DNA of 64,000 nucleotides from Onchidella celtica (GCA_963931925.1 OZ007567.1:91182998-91246997), one strand, 5' to 3'; positions 26,001-39,811 are shown, numbered from the stretch's first letter. The notes: generated by a model not told the origin, from the letters alone. Made by a program: numbers and translations.

Positions 26001-26860
26001 TGATGTTGCCACGGAAACCAGCCTTATTTGGTTCTTGTTATTATACCCTGTCAGTCTTTCTCCATGGCATGTCCTTTTCAAACTGTATTAAAACTATCGG
26101 ATTTCCACTTCAAAACACATCTGTCAAATTTAGTCCGTTGTATAGATCATATTTCCCTTTCAAAAACGCATTGTATATAAAATGTTTTCTTCGCTTCAGT
26201 ATCAAATGTCCCCTTCAAACTATATGGTATGTCTAATCTTCTCTTATAATAATTGTATCTATCAAATGTCCACAGCCGGTTTGTGATGATGTTTAATGTA
26301 CCGTCCTGATGTTGCCATGATAATGCCAAGTATAAGCATTTTTCTTTATCCATAGAGATGACTTACGGACACTGAAAACTGACAGGAAAATATGTAATTT
26401 AAAGGTCATAACGCCGAACAGCTGACAGAATCCAAGATACGGGCATGATTATACAGCACGATCACACGGAATGTTTGATAAACACACGGAGAAATTATAT
26501 ATATTGGCATTTAGAATGATACGTCTCGTATGTTATCATAAAATGGCCTGATCAAGTACCAGGCTGGATGTACGTGCGAGGAGCAGTTTGCAACTTCCAA
26601 AGTGGCCGCTGGTTCATACCATAAATATGTGGGTTGACTTAACGAAATGTGGTACACTTAAATTTTTAATAATACTAAAACGATTGGTCGTTTCATTGGC
26701 GAAGTCGCAGAGGACCGTAAGTGGGCAGGACCCAAAGCCAGAAAACTGTAGATGAGTGAGAACATAAAACGTGTTTAGTAAGATTTCGAGGCAGTAACTT
26801 GTAGGGAAAATAATAATGTTTAGAATTAGTACCAACCGGATTGACCCTTAGGTTTACAGT
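23100..26860. other. Non-coding stretch
   Basis: AT-rich. A tRNA-like TAGTTCAGTGGGATAAG near 25065 and a C run near 25187 hint at a decayed SINE. No gene recognised. Confidence 0.4.
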
Positions 26861-26863
26861 TCC

Positions 26864-27120
26864 ATCGTAACCATCATCATCATGACCATCATCATTATCA
26901 TCATCACCTTCCCCACCACCACCAACACCATCATCACCTCCACCACTGCCATCATCATCACCATCATTTTCATTATCATCACTATTACTATCATCACCAC
27001 CACCATCAGACACATCATTATAATCGTCATTATTATTATCATAATCACCATCATCCTTCTCATCATTACCACCATTTTCATCGTCGCCACCATCCCCATC
27101 ATGATTATCATCTTCACATT
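26864..27120. repeat. ATC/ACC-rich microsatellite
   Basis: Imperfect CATCAT, CACCAC and ATTATC units over about 255 bp. Asp-rich or Met/Val-rich frames here are compositional. Confidence 0.85.
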
Positions 27121-28049
27121 TGATCTCTTTCATTAGACTGACCTATTTGGTATTCCTCACTAGTCATTATCTCTTTCAAAAGACTGACCCTATAATTATG
27201 TCTGTATCCAGACAGACCACCCAGCAGTTTCCAATTCTCCACAGCGAACTATGTCTATCTACATAATTTTCTGCTCTTAGCAATAACCTAACCCAAGCAC
27301 TCTATGGTACTGCAGTAGTAGATCTTGCCTGTCGGCCCATTCTGAGAGCTTCAACAAATACATTGACATGCTAGGATACACTCGTAATTTCCCCCAGTAG
27401 ATGAGGATCGACTGCTTTTATTCTGCGCTCAGAATATGAGAATAGGTCGTTCTGGGAGAACTATAGGAATAAATCAATGCAAGAACAGTATCAATGAGAC
27501 TTAATCAGATCACCAATTCGAGCAACCTATAATGAATTTGGCCTCTAGTATGAATTTATGGAAAAATTTTGAATTCTTGTCCTCAGGCGACTCAAATATT
27601 CTATTACATCAAAATTACAATCTTCATCCTCAACGGTGCTTCCTCATCCCCAAGGCCAACACATACACACATAATTATATTTGTATGCACACATACCACT
27701 CGTATTATAATTTGGTAACCTGAGGGCTACATCCTAACTTTTGGAAGAAAACCAAAACGGCTGAAAGTACAGTCTTGAAACCTTTGGAGATGAAAAATGT
27801 TAGAATAAATTAGTTTTTTACTAAGCCAGTTTGTGGACAAATTGTTCCAAAAAGTGATTAGAGAGAAAAGAAAACAACGTGTGTCGATTGATTTCCTTCG
27901 CAACTTTTTAAAAATCCGATTCTTCACAAAGCGTTACCAATCTCAATAGCCCGATGGCCTCGCTAGAAGGACAGAGCTTCATGCGTCTAAAAAATATACT
28001 GTATCTTTGTATTGGAAATGTTTTTTAAAAAAATCATTCAGATTCTCTA

Positions 28050-28324
28050 GGTCCACCCGAGACACAGGATATCCGAGACACAGGATATCCGAGACACAGG
28101 TTATCGAGACGGACCAATTCATCATTTTCCGTCCGCCGGCTTGTGCGCGTTCCATCCATGTCAACAGTGCAACAATTCGCACCACACCCCCTTCATAACT
28201 GAACGAAAGAGACTAGTACCACAGAGCTCTGTGAGTAGTACTCACCTTGTTTATACGCGCACAGGTTGTGGACATATAGTGAAAGAAAGAATGGTCCGAC
28301 TCGGTATTCTCTGTCTCGAGGTCC
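28050..28324. mobile_element. MITE family C, copy 1
   Basis: Shares long blocks with 48303-48531 (CAACAATTCGCACCACACCC, AGACTAGTACCACAGAGCTC). The ends are imperfect inverted repeats: GGTCCACCCGAGACACAGG and the inverse of GGACCTCGAGACAGAG. It also contains a small direct repeat CCGAGACACAGGATAT. Confidence 0.7.
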
Positions 28325-28796
28325 AGTAAGTTCCACACAAGAAAATATAAAAATATAACGCTGAACGATATTTCCGTTCTTTCTTTCTTTTTTTTTTTTT
28401 TTAAATAGATACTGGTACTGCATCTGAAGCATACCGATTTGGTCCGAGATACAAAACGCAACAAATTTGGCCATCAAAGCTCTTCGTTACCGATCCGTCT
28501 TTGGGTAGACTTTGTTCATGGTTTTAGTTTTACATTTGACACGTATCCTTTTACTGTTATCTGACTTCTGTTAAAAGCATTCTGTTCGATGTACTTTTCC
28601 GTGACAGATACAACATGTCTAGCGCACTCATTCGCATGTGAGATTGTATTTGACACACTTCAATCTGGTGCGATTTCCCACAAGAAAGGACAACCCAAGT
28701 GTGAGGAAAATATGGGCAGATCTGGTTTTCTAGAATCTATCTGAGAAAGGTATTAGAAAACATAAATACTTGCATGGAATCTCTGTCTCTCTCCCT

Positions 28797-29030
28797 CTGT
28801 TTTCTCCCCCCCCCCTCTCTCTCTCTCTCTGTCTCTCGCATGCATGCAAGCATCCACCCACCCACAAACACACACACACATGCACGGAGTCCCTGTCTCA
28901 GTCTGCCTGTCTGTCTGTTTTGTCTGTCTGGTCTATCTCCCTGTCTCTCTCTCTCTCTTCTCTCGTACACAGCACGCACGCCACATCCACCCACCCACCC
29001 ACCACCAGCACACACATATATATACACACA
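28797..29030. repeat. CT and CA microsatellite cluster
   Basis: CTCTCT, ACACAC, CTGTCTGT and CACCCACC units in series. No gene. Confidence 0.8.
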
Positions 29031-29708
29031 CGCAAGAAATCAATGTCCAGACAAAGCACCTGCATGATGGTACCAACGTTTGGAGGCGACAATTTCACAG
29101 TCATCGAACCCTCACACTGTTCACGCAGAACGCTGTTCGCGAAGGAACAAAACACCAGCTATTTATAGCCCACTTCTACTTTTACAGATCTCGACTGTCT
29201 TCTCGTCTTTGATCTAAATGTTAAAACTTTATAGCTCGTGTTGGCCTTTCTTTGCGGGCATTGTCTGTTTCCATTTTTTAAAAATTTTCTCCCGTTTTCG
29301 TGACTTTTTCCAGGTTGACCTTTCTGTCACTCTTATTCTTTCATTTTGTCTTGGCTGTATCTTGTTTCACGCGTTCTGTCCCTCTTGATTAATTTCCCCC
29401 ATCCCCACCCTAGTACACCCCTTTCATTCTGTTTATTTTCTCGCCTTTGTCTCATTGAATCTGTATTTCTTTGCTAATCTTCTCTCACTCGCGCCCTCTT
29501 TCTTTTCTCTCTTCCCCTCCCCCCTTCTCTCTCTCTGACGTGCACACTCGATCTCTTCCGCCCTCTGTCCCAAGCATTCTGTCTAACTTAGTTAATCACG
29601 TTCTCTTCCATTCTGTCTATCTCTGGGCTTATCCTATGTCTCCTGCTGCTCTTTCTGCTAATGCTGTTTCCGTTTCTCTCAATGTATTTTATTCTAACTT
29701 CCATTGCG

Positions 29709-29715
29709 CCTCTCT

Positions 29716-29748
<33 letters not shown>

Positions 29749-29837
29749 ACTCACCCTCTTTGACTCTCCCTGTCCCTGTTTGTCTGTCTCTCTCGCTTTC
29801 TCTCCCTGTACTGTCTCTGACCGTCTGTCTGCTCCTC

Positions 29838-29915
<78 letters not shown>
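29709..29915. repeat. (CT)n microsatellite
   Basis: Two CT runs, the second about 70 bp and nearly pure, ending 40 bp before MITE B copy 2. Confidence 0.9.
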
Positions 29916-29918
<3 letters not shown>

Positions 29919-29954
29919 CGCTCATATCGCGCTGAATGAACAATAGTTCAGGAA

Positions 29955-30250
29955 TGTTGTTACAAGTACGCCCGACCCCCAATTTTTTTGCCCTAGGGGT
30001 ACGTATTTTAAAGCCTTTTATGTCTTCAGAGCTGGACAGCTCCTCTCGAAATACTTTTAACAACAGCCGTAATTAATTATTCTTTCAGATCTTCTTTTTG
30101 TTTTCCTCCTGTTTTGTTGAAAGAGTAGGGGGGGGGGGTCGGGATTCCATAAGATTTAGGGTTGAGGATAAGGACGGGATTAGGGATAGGTGCTTAAACG
30201 TACGCACTACCAGGGCAAAACGCCTGGGGTGCATACGTACGAGTAACAAC
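29955..30250. mobile_element. MITE family B, copy 2
   Basis: Ends TGTTGTTACAAGTACGCCCG and the inverse of TGTTGTTACTCGTACGTATG. It holds the same order of internal blocks as copy 1, including TTAATTAATTATTCTTTCAG and GATTTAGGGTTGAGGATAAG. Confidence 0.75.
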
Positions 30251-31800
30251 AGCCATAGTTTAAATGTTCTGTTGGTTTTGTTATTTTCTTTCTACGCCCT
30301 ATTTTCTGTTAATACTGTAGTTTTAACTGTTGTCGTTATTTAGTGTTAACTTTGTTCTGCTTATTTTTCACCTTGATTATCTCGCCCACCTCACAAATAA
30401 CGATTTGGATGTTACAATTCTTGCCTATGCCAACAAATTGCATTTACATCCACTTAGAAATGACGCCATGCTGACGGCCTTAAGTTCGTTAGTTCCGTGC
30501 ACAATCCTTCAACACAGTACAGGACAAACAGAAGATTCGAACAAACAACTTGACCGCCAATCAAAACCTTCCTGCAGCTCAAATCAATAACCAAGAAGGC
30601 AACATGGCGCCTGGCACTGTCAGAATGATTGGCTTGAATATTTCCGGGTCTGCCAATTTCCTAGCATTCTGCGTGAGGCTCCTAACATCTTATGGCAATT
30701 TTAAGTTTAAAGGCAAGAATTTGATTGCTCGACCTTATCACACATTTTCGTTAAGAGCCGCAGAAGGAAATCTGTAAAGTAGTTTCTGACACGATTCAAG
30801 GAATTTAAAATAAAATGAATAAACAATGTTTGATTTGTTTGGGGGGCAACCAACCAGCCAGCAATCCTATGTCAATCCGATTTAGATTTCCGTAGGATTG
30901 ATAGGATTGCTACAGGGGCGGGTTCCCTGCATCGGTTCGACGTCGGTGTGATGTCGTAACCAGGGGATATACTAGGAATTACATCATTCCCATGTGCAAA
31001 TTTGATATCAGTTCTACGCTTCGGAGTTTCGGAGAGTTACCGGTTGGGTTTTATTACCATAACTATATTTGTAATGTGGTGAAAATAGACACTCCGTAAT
31101 ATATTGTTATTGTAGTTATTGATATCTTGATCATTATTACTATCAAAATCATTATTATTACGTTATTACTAACCCTAACCCTTCACATTATATCGTGAAA
31201 ACAGACACCGCTATCATTATAAAATATTTTATAACATTATATTCCAACTGACGTCTCTTAATTTAAAAATTTGACTTTTTTTTTTCAGCGTTTAATTTAG
31301 ACTTTTATGGAATACGTACCAAATGTTGTATAAAATTGATTTTAGCCTCTTGATTCACTGCCTGACATTTTCTTAAGTCCGATCTGTTATTTACTTTCCC
31401 TATTGGTCAGTTACGAAGGAAGAAATGTTACAATTCTTTCTAATATGATATGCAATGACTGGTGCAAGTAAAGGTGAGACTTTTTTTACAGAATGCTAAC
31501 CTATAACAACATGGGCCATCAATGACAAAAAAGTAGTGCACAAATGTAACAATTATTGATTCGGGTAAAGATGAGACCATTTACAGGATGTTAACTTTAC
31601 CTATAACAACACAGGCAATATCAAAGGAAGTAGGACAAAAATTGGACAAAGTTCGGGACATCTGCTGTCATGGTTTTGGAGCTCCCCCACAATGTTTACT
31701 CGGTGAACTGACCTGCTTACTCCATAATTTACTCTGGTCTGATGAATTGTGCTCACTGAACTTAAAGTTCTGGCTCTCAAATACTCCTTTTCCCCTACAG
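30251..31800. other. Non-coding stretch
   Basis: AT-rich, with short ATT/ATC runs near 31120-31160. GGATAGGATTG-like short repeats lie near 30885. No supportable gene. Confidence 0.4.
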
Positions 31801-32181
31801 CAGTGTATCTCAAGGTGGGAAATGGCAATAGTTTGATGGGGCGTAGGACCTCAGAATGGAGCGTAGGGATTTTTCACAGAAATCATAATTCCAATTTTCA
31901 TGGTGTATTTCAACTTAACTGTAGATAAACATATATTTTATGTCGTGTTGGTGATTTAAAAAATTATTTTTTTTTGGTGATTTTTAGCTTGGATTAAAAC
32001 ATCATGCAGGACGTTAATGGTAATGGGCAACCTAGCTATTGTATAAATATTTATGTGTGTTTTTAAAAAAATCTTTTTGTATATACTGTATACTAACTTT
32101 GACCGAGCATAGTAGGACGCACATTCTTTGGCAAAATTGAAGTGAGCATGGGGCGTGGGACAAAAAAGGTGAAAACCACTG
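31801..32181. mobile_element. hAT-type MITE with 8-bp target duplication
   Basis: Starts CAGTGTATCTCAAGG and ends with the inverse of CAGTGGTTTTCACC. The flanks CCCTACAG (31793-31800) and CTCTACAG (32182-32189) form an 8-bp duplication with one mismatch. The CAGTGGTTCTCA-type end and 8-bp duplication are hAT hallmarks. No transposase frame. Confidence 0.85.
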
Positions 32182-32961
32182 CTCTACAGACTCTGGCCAG
32201 GACCCAGTGCAAGTACACTTCTTGCTATGAAGTACACTTTTGAAAATAACACCAAATAATACTTTGACACCTAAAAATTACACAGGTGTTTATTTGTTGA
32301 TTTTTCCCAGAATATTCAACACCCTTCAGCCTCATTTTCATAAAGCAAAACTATTGATTAATATTGAGGCCAACAAAAAGAGACCACAACGGAATGTCAG
32401 ATGTTTGACACCCCACTGGCAATTATGCCAAATTGAGATTGTGTCTTTCTGGTTTAGATCACAGAGTGTGTCATGGCACGTTTGCTGGCGCCACCATTGT
32501 CTAAGGGGTATAAATAGCATAGACGAATTCTTTTTGTCTTTGGGAATGGCGGGAGGGGGATGTGTGTTATGGAAAGCATGAGATAAATTACCTCATGAAA
32601 TCATCAATGTGTTGTGACTTGAAGCTGCAAGTGTAGAAAACTGCTGCATTCCACACACTGTACAGTATACTGAAACAAAATAACAAAGCATTAAGATAAA
32701 AAACAACAACAGCAACAAAACAACAACCGATGAAGGCTCAATGTGGCCGTTGTCGTGCCGGCGCGCCGTTAAACCCTAACTCAAACAAATATAAACGTGT
32801 TCATCAAACACACACACCCCCCCCCCCCTCCACCCTGGTTGTATTTTTGCTTTCTAATGATGAAGTAATTCCTTTTCTAACCTCTAAAATTCTAGTCCAG
32901 TGGTTCTTCATCTAGCAGGAATTTTGGGGATTGGAGGGTAGTGGGGAGGGAGGAGGGAAGG

Positions 32962-33230
32962 GAAGAGGGGTTGAGATGGGAAGAGGGGTTGAGATGGGAA
33001 GAGGGGTTGAGATGGGAAGAGGGGTTGAGATGGGAAGAGGGGTTGAGATGGGAAGAGGGGTTGAGATGGGAAGAGGGGTTGAGATGGGAAGAGGGGTTGA
33101 GATGGGAAGAGGGGTTGAGATGGGAAGAGGGGTTGAGATGGGAAGAGGGGTTGAGATGGGAAGAGGGGTTGAGATGGGAAGAGGGGTTGAGATGGGAAGA
33201 GGGGTTGAGATGGGAAGAGGGGTTGAGATG
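32962..33230. repeat. 18-bp minisatellite, about 15 units
   Basis: The unit GAAGAGGGGTTGAGATGG is repeated almost perfectly head to tail. All G-rich units are on the plus strand. Because 18 is a multiple of three, every frame gives a repetitive peptide (for example GRGVEM), which is not evidence of a gene. Confidence 0.95.
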
Positions 33231-33829
33231 TTCATGTAAAGACGATCTCAGTCAGTGGCTTTTACATGTCTGTCTGATGAAGAAACGCACTTGATAGGAC
33301 TTTGAAAGTCTGAGAGCAAGGAGGGGAGAGCAAACCTGGGCCGTTCAATAAGGCACGCTTTCGTTACTTCAGCTGGTAAACAAATTAAGCAGAAACAACG
33401 ACAAAAGCAGCGCTAATGTGCAAATCCATGCATAAACTTATTCTGTCAAAATGCTAAGACGTTTGGCCGTCCATTAACATGTAAGTCGTTTTTTGGAAAA
33501 TTAACAGACTGGATTATTATATGGGGAAAAAAATAACGCGTGAGACATGAATCTCAAGTGGAAACAGATCATATAATGTCAAGAAGCACCGTTCTAGCCT
33601 TACTCTGCTTTGATGCCTCAATTCCTATCATCAGTTTCATTATCTAAAACCCTTCCCTAGAGACACTTCAGTCGTAAGTTAAGCAGCAGCTTTGAGGGAG
33701 GGGGGGGGGGCTGGCAGAAATGTGTGCTGTCAACTCTAATGAAAGAGGAAACCGAGGTCTGGGGTAATAACAGAGAGTGGCAGGACACACAAAGAGACAG
33801 GGGGTGTAGCATGAGGAGGGATGGACACA

Positions 33830-33921
33830 TCAGAGAGAGAGAGAGAAAAGTGAAATATGCATGGACATATTTATTATCATATCAGAGGGACAGGCTGATA
33901 AATTTCATACGAACCATAATA

Positions 33922-33956
<35 letters not shown>

Positions 33957-34197
33957 GAGGGAGAGAGAGAGACAGACAGAGAAATAAGACAGAAATATTA
34001 GCAAAGAGAGGAGGAGATATCAGAGAGAAAGAGGGGGGAGAGAGCGAGACATGGGATGGACAGAGGAAGTAAAGGAAATATGAGATGGACATATGATTGA
34101 GAGAGAGAGAAAGAGAGAGAGAAAGACAGCGAGATGGAAAGAGAGAGGGAGGAATAGAGAGAAAGAATGAAACACTGAGAGAGAAAAAGAGAGAGCG

Positions 34198-34260
<63 letters not shown>
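33830..34260. repeat. (GA)n microsatellite cluster
   Basis: Several GAGAGA runs, the longest at about 34201-34258. Purine strand is plus. Confidence 0.9.
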
Positions 34261-34263
<3 letters not shown>

Positions 34264-37200
34264 GTGAGACTAAAAGAATGAGACCAAACTGCTGCGGAGA
34301 AATGGTAAAAACAGATGCACGTCCTTTTTATAAAGACCAAAGCACGTGAAATCATTACTGCAGTCATGGACCGCACTGAGACCCGAGTTAGTGGACCTGC
34401 GGTGAGGAATGTATAATGTATGTGGTCGCTGGGGCTTGGGAAGATGTGCTAGGGGGAGGGAAGGAAACGGGTGACATGATCAAGATAGTCATTGCTGAGA
34501 AATACTTGCAAATCGAAGCCAAGGAGAAGAAATAAAGGGGAAAAGAAAAGGGAAGAATGAGACAGAACATTTTTAGCTGGATGAGACATGATGGGGAGAT
34601 AACCTTGCTGCTGCTCTTGCCATTGATTGGTCAGATTTAATCAGTTGCGTATGCGGACGCCGGATTTGGGGATGTCCAGTTCATCGTTCTGTACTTTGTC
34701 GTGGCCGCGCATTTCGTCATGATGACTACTGACCCAGACGCATTCTTTGGTCAAGAAAAAGCCAAATTGCTGAAAACAACGACCCAAAAAAAAAAAATGT
34801 TGTTGAAAAATCGGGCACACTTCATTCTAGACAGTGTTTGCCTCCAAGGCTTAAGATATAAACAAAAAAAAGTTTTGTTGGGAAATTCTCTCCTTTTTCG
34901 TCCCTTATGACATTCGCCCCCTCCCCTCCCCTCCCCCATCCTCTCGTCTCTCTCCCTCTCTCTATCCCTTCCCCCATCCTTTCGTCTCTCTCTCTCTCTC
35001 TCTCTTAAATTTTATTTCCTTTAAAACAATATTTCCACTCACAAGTACATAGAATATCTATCATTTTGGTAGTCAAACCTTCGTTGTAAACTATTAATAT
35101 ATTTAGCAGCTAGGGCTTGTCATAGAGCATTTTCATGTCGTTGTCCAGTCGATGCCTCCAAAACGCAAAGAACAGACAGAAATAAATCCTCCCTTGACCT
35201 GCTTCAGCCTTACAATAATGAACTGCGACTAGCCAGGATTTGACACTGAATCCCGTTTTCCCGCTTCCCATGTTGTTTGTCAACGTTAATCTCGTGTCCT
35301 CTCAGACTCTACCACAGTATTTGTTGCTTATACATTTATTTCTGAAAATCTTTCCATTTTCCCACAGAACGGTCAAGTGAAATAAATTTACATTTTAATT
35401 CCTGTTTATTGTTTCTGGGAGCAGAAAGCACGATAAACGTGGAAAAACGCTTGCTTTTCCTCAGTTTTATTTCCATGGCAGTTTTATATTGCCAGAGGAA
35501 TCCTGAGTGCTGTGTTCCTTTTGTAATAGTTATTAAATCGCGCCTTCCAATAATGAAAACATAGAGATCTGCGTTTCCATTACAGAATTGAGGTTATGTT
35601 TTTCTCGGAATATCGAGCTGTTTCTGTTGAAGCATCGAGTTCGGTGTTTTTCCGTAGTTTATGGAGCTGTTTGTTTCTGTTACAAAAAAACAAAGCTTTC
35701 GGTTTCAGTCAGAGTACCTGGCTGCGAGTATTCACTGAAAATATCAGCCGCTACAGACTGTCAACAAATACAAATTTCCGCAATATTCAGTCATTGAATT
35801 TCTCTTAAACTGCCCCCTCCCCCCTTCCTCCATCCCATCCTTGACACGCTATCTAAGAGACATCGTACATGGGCAAAAAGAGATACTGGGGTGATTATGG
35901 AGATTCAGTTTTATCGCGAGCGATCCGCGCGTGAGCAAGTCATGGAAGACAAGTTCTGGTTTTGGATGATAGGGGAAGGTTGCGCTATAAAACTGGATCC
36001 ACGGCGCAGTGTGGCAGGCGCCAGTGAAGAATACATCCTGGCTCTTTATATAATAAATATATAAGAATGTCACCTGTCACCTGTCGGCTTCATCGTCATC
36101 GATGTTAGCTGCTACAGTGGATGTCACGACAAAATCTCCTCCACCCAATCCTGTCCTTAGCTTTCCTAGTTAGTTCACTTATTTCCAGCTGGCTGACTTT
36201 CTTGATGTATATACATATATATATGCGTTTGTAAATGACTCTGTGTCTGTTTAGGTGTTGGTATGTGTATGATCTCCTGCGTGGGTCAATAAAACTAAGG
36301 GTGTGTGTATGGTGGTGGTTGGGGGGGGGGGGGGAGTTGACACTTGATAAAAGAGGAATATTTACTACACTTCAGCGCGTCTTGTCCTACCCTTTCGCTA
36401 ATTATACATGTATAGCAAATGAATAACCTTCAGATTTTATACAGCTCTTTTTAGTAATCGTATCCAGGACGCAGTCACATTAAATTCATGCAAACATCAG
36501 AAGCAAGAACGTTTCATTTCAATGTTATCTTTATCGTCTATTTACGACTGACGTAGACTGCATGAACGCTAACAGGGAGCCATGTGCGTGGTCACGAAAC
36601 AAAGTTCCCAATGTCACATGGTCCTCTCCTTTAAAAAAAAAAAATTAATATTATTATTATTGTATTCCCTGAGATGGAAGGAATAAGCAGAAGTGGGGCG
36701 TTGAAGATGCGGGATGGGATGAGATAGACAGACTCGTCGGTTAGTTGATTCAAAGACTTCCAGATGCTATTAGGCTATTATGTACCATAACCTCAGTCAA
36801 CTTCCAGGCTGTGGCATAGGCTTGAAAATTTATTTACCCCATTCCGAGATCACCCTGAATCCTTTTTGCCCTCTCGCGCTCAAATCCGATTCAGATACCC
36901 ATTTATCTACTTGGTCTTTGTGGAAGGGGAAAGGTCGATGAAGGGCAGTAACTTCTCAGGGATCATCAAAGGTGACAGAGGAGCTCATCTTTCCCAGGCA
37001 ATGCTTCATCCATCTGTTTGTCCAACGCCAGGCGCTAGCCGTAAGTTATGCCTCTTGTCTCTATGGGCGGTAGAATCAGGAGAACGATACAATGATGAAT
37101 CGTTATCATCCAGGCAGGGAAGCGATCACCGACCCGACTTCAGATATTAACCATTCACAATTAATTGTTTTTGTTTCCACCCTCGGTTGGGCGTGTTGGA

Positions 37201-37442
37201 CCTGCCAGTATGTGGAACCATGCGTAGATAACTTAATTGTCCTAGCAGGCTTTAGCATTGAGTGGATTGAATAGATCAGTTTAGATCTGGCCATGGCCTC
37301 TAGGCACACGGGAAACATATCATTATCTCAAGGCAGGTTGTTTGGACCAAAAACAGAAATAGTTAACCATCTAGACGCAGGTTGATTCCTCCTAAACTTC
37401 TGAATGCTATGAAATACACACACAGACAGAGAGAAAATCTGT
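34261..37442. other. Non-coding stretch
   Basis: CT-rich tract at 34911, poly(G) near 36320, GGGGAGATAACC near 34595 (a TTATCTCCC-type motif). No gene recognised. Confidence 0.4.
34911..35006. repeat. CT-rich tract
   Basis: CCCCTCCCCTCCCC followed by TCTCTCTCTCTC. It shows two similar blocks, CCCCCATCC-TCTCGTCTCTCTCCC. Confidence 0.8.
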
Positions 37443-37770
37443 GGGGTCGCAGTAAGGCTTAAAGTAAAGTCAAAATAGGGCAAAAAGAAAAACAAAAAAT
37501 CGCATAGAGCAAAGTCTCTGGTAAGCAATAATACAGTATGCTGCAATAAAACGCAAAGAGAAAAGGAAAGACAAATCAAGCTTTCGATCGATTGATCTTC
37601 ATCAAGAAAAAAAATGTAACAGGATAGAAAATTGAGCAAGTAACAGCATTAAACAAAAAAAAAAAAAAAGCGTAAAATGTTATACCAATACAAGTACTTA
37701 GCTGCCAGTTCCAGACTTAGGTTTTCGGAGCGCGGCACATCCGTCGATAATTGGCAAGATTTTGCTACGT
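37443..37770. repeat. Dispersed repeat family E, copy 2
   Basis: GGGTCGCAGTAAGGCTTAAA and AAGTCAAAATAGGGCAAAAA match the copy at 21226. The copy continues into CAGTTCCAGACTTAGG and TCGGAGCGCGGC, similar to 21470-21500. It contains AAGCTTTCGATCGATTGATC. Confidence 0.6.
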
Positions 37771-39077
37771 GATGCCACTTTTTTTTTCTTTTTGCCACAT
37801 TCTGACTAACCTTCTGAAAGGCACAGAACTGATTCAGAATGGTCTGATACAAAATGTAAGTATATTTATCGCGAAAAATTATTTGTGAATAGTACATAAA
37901 AAACTATACATGTATTTCAAAAGTAGGACATTAGGTACCAGTTGACATATTTCAGATAATAGGCTGCTGGACTCGGAGAGTTATCCCCCCTCCAAAAAAA
38001 GAAACTTGGACTCTGAGAGTTCCCCCCCCCCCCCCCCCAAGTTCGATAAAAGTCTCAGATTGAGATACTCACGAGCCAATCTGCACAGATGGACGTATAC
38101 ACAGATATTGGGTGTCAATAGGGTTACGGTCAACTTACTTTTCTCAAAATGTGACACCAACAGTTGAAAAGCGTCATTTTAGTTTTATTTTATTTTACAA
38201 GTCAGTCGCCACTTCTGCAAATAGTGGAAGACAAAAGCAATTTTATTTTTAGACTGAAAGGAATCAGCAGAAAAACGTTGGTTAATGTAAATGCCGAGAT
38301 TGCTGCGTGTTGTTATCAAGTAAATTCAATAAGGATGGATAAATTTATTTGTTTTTTTATATAGATTAAATTAATGCACAATGTGACCATTCACACAGAG
38401 CATCTAGACTAGTCTAGTCTAAAAGATGGTAAAAGAGACGCCGATACAGAACAACTACATTATCCTGCAGACTATTTTTTTTTCATTTCACAAACTGATA
38501 TCCTGGAGAGGAAAACCCTTTGATTTTTTCCATGAAATGTTTGCACTCTAGCTAAAGTATCATCAATACCGAAGTGGCCAGGAAAACTTCATGCTAGGAT
38601 CTGATGTGTTGCTAACATCTTGTACTTTGGGATTCGATGGCGTTTGTCAATGAATGAGATTTTTCAGGGAATTTTTTTTTAAATCTTTAAATCGCTTGAT
38701 CAATAGCTCAATATGGATAAATCCACTGGCTCAGGCATTCTGGAACTTTCTCAGTCACGATCATGTGGTACTCGAGACAAACCGAAATGACATCATTAGT
38801 GTGGCATCATGTGCTATAATCTCTGCGTCATCATTGACTGAGATAAAGATAAAGATAAAGATGGGTTTATCGTCCGTATCACCGCAGAGGCAGTCTCACA
38901 GACTTCACATCAATACAATCACATCTCTAACTAATAATCAACCAAACAAGGTGACATCCAATCACACCCTTAATAATATCAACAATAACAGCACATGCAC
39001 GTATATTACACGTGTATATGACACACTCACAGATATAAATACGCCAACATTACTATGTGATTCGTTATGAATGAATT

Positions 39078-39430
39078 TGCTTGACTGCCAGCTGACACTA
39101 GATATTATCTAGCGAGAAAACAAATAGGTTTTTAGTTTTCTTTTAAATGATTCATAACTGTCAACTTTCCGAATTTCAGATGGTAATGCGTTCCATTCAG
39201 TCGGGGCTTGGTAATTAAAAGATCTTTCTCCAAAGGATCTACAGTTGACATGGGGGATTTTTAAAAGGTTTTCAGAGGATGATCTGAGATGCCGTGATGG
39301 AGAGTATGGGGGTTAACAGGTCTTGAATGTATTGAGGCATGGTGTCATGTAGTGCTTGATGGGCAAGAGTTGAAACTTTTGTATTGAATTCTTTTGTGAA
39401 TTGGGAGCCAGTGAAGCTGTTCTAACATTG
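39078..39430. repeat. Decayed interspersed repeat
   Basis: Contains GGTAATGCGTTCCATTCAGT and GGGAGCCAGTGAAGC, phrases of a widespread animal repeat type of uncertain class. The block at 39830-40440 carries the same kind of sequence (TTGTTCCACAATTTAGGCC, ACGGGTAGCCAATGA). Confidence 0.4.
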
Positions 39431-39811
39431 TTAACTAACTGTTCTAACTGTTCATACCTTGGGAAATTAAAGTGGTGTCACGTGGTGTGATGTGATTTCG
39501 ACCTTATCCGGTTTTCCTCTGTGTTTTTTCTTTTGTTTTTCTTCCCACCTTCTCCTTTTTTCAAAAAACGCTCTCTACGCCTTCCTCCCCCTCCCCCTTT
39601 TTATTTTGCCGTCCATGTTGTGTGTTCAGATCAAGACGAGACGAAAGTAAATGTGTTACATGCTTTATCTGCCGCGCTCAGCGCCAGATAGCCCAAACAT
39701 ATTAAAATGCATTCGTTGTCAGTGTACAATATACCATGTTTCTGGGGGTGGGGTTGGGGGGGGGTGGGGGTGGGAGAAAGGAAAGAGATGTAAAGTAATA
39801 TGCAATAATTA

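Noticed and set aside
26693-27136. Asp-rich and Met/Ile-rich frames.
   Set aside because: They follow the ATC/ACC microsatellite and have no independent coding signal.
29471-30063. Open frames over the CT repeat on both strands.
   Set aside because: Compositional; Ser/Leu or Arg/Glu repeats only.
32962-33230. CRISPR-like array.
   Set aside because: Units are contiguous with no spacers and the DNA is eukaryotic.
32912-33294. Long frames on both strands over the 18-bp minisatellite.
   Set aside because: An 18-bp period keeps all frames open; no start context, domain or splice support.
36866-37150. A 94-codon plus-strand frame in relatively GC-rich DNA.
   Set aside because: No recognisable domain, no convincing splice sites, and a second frame overlaps its end.
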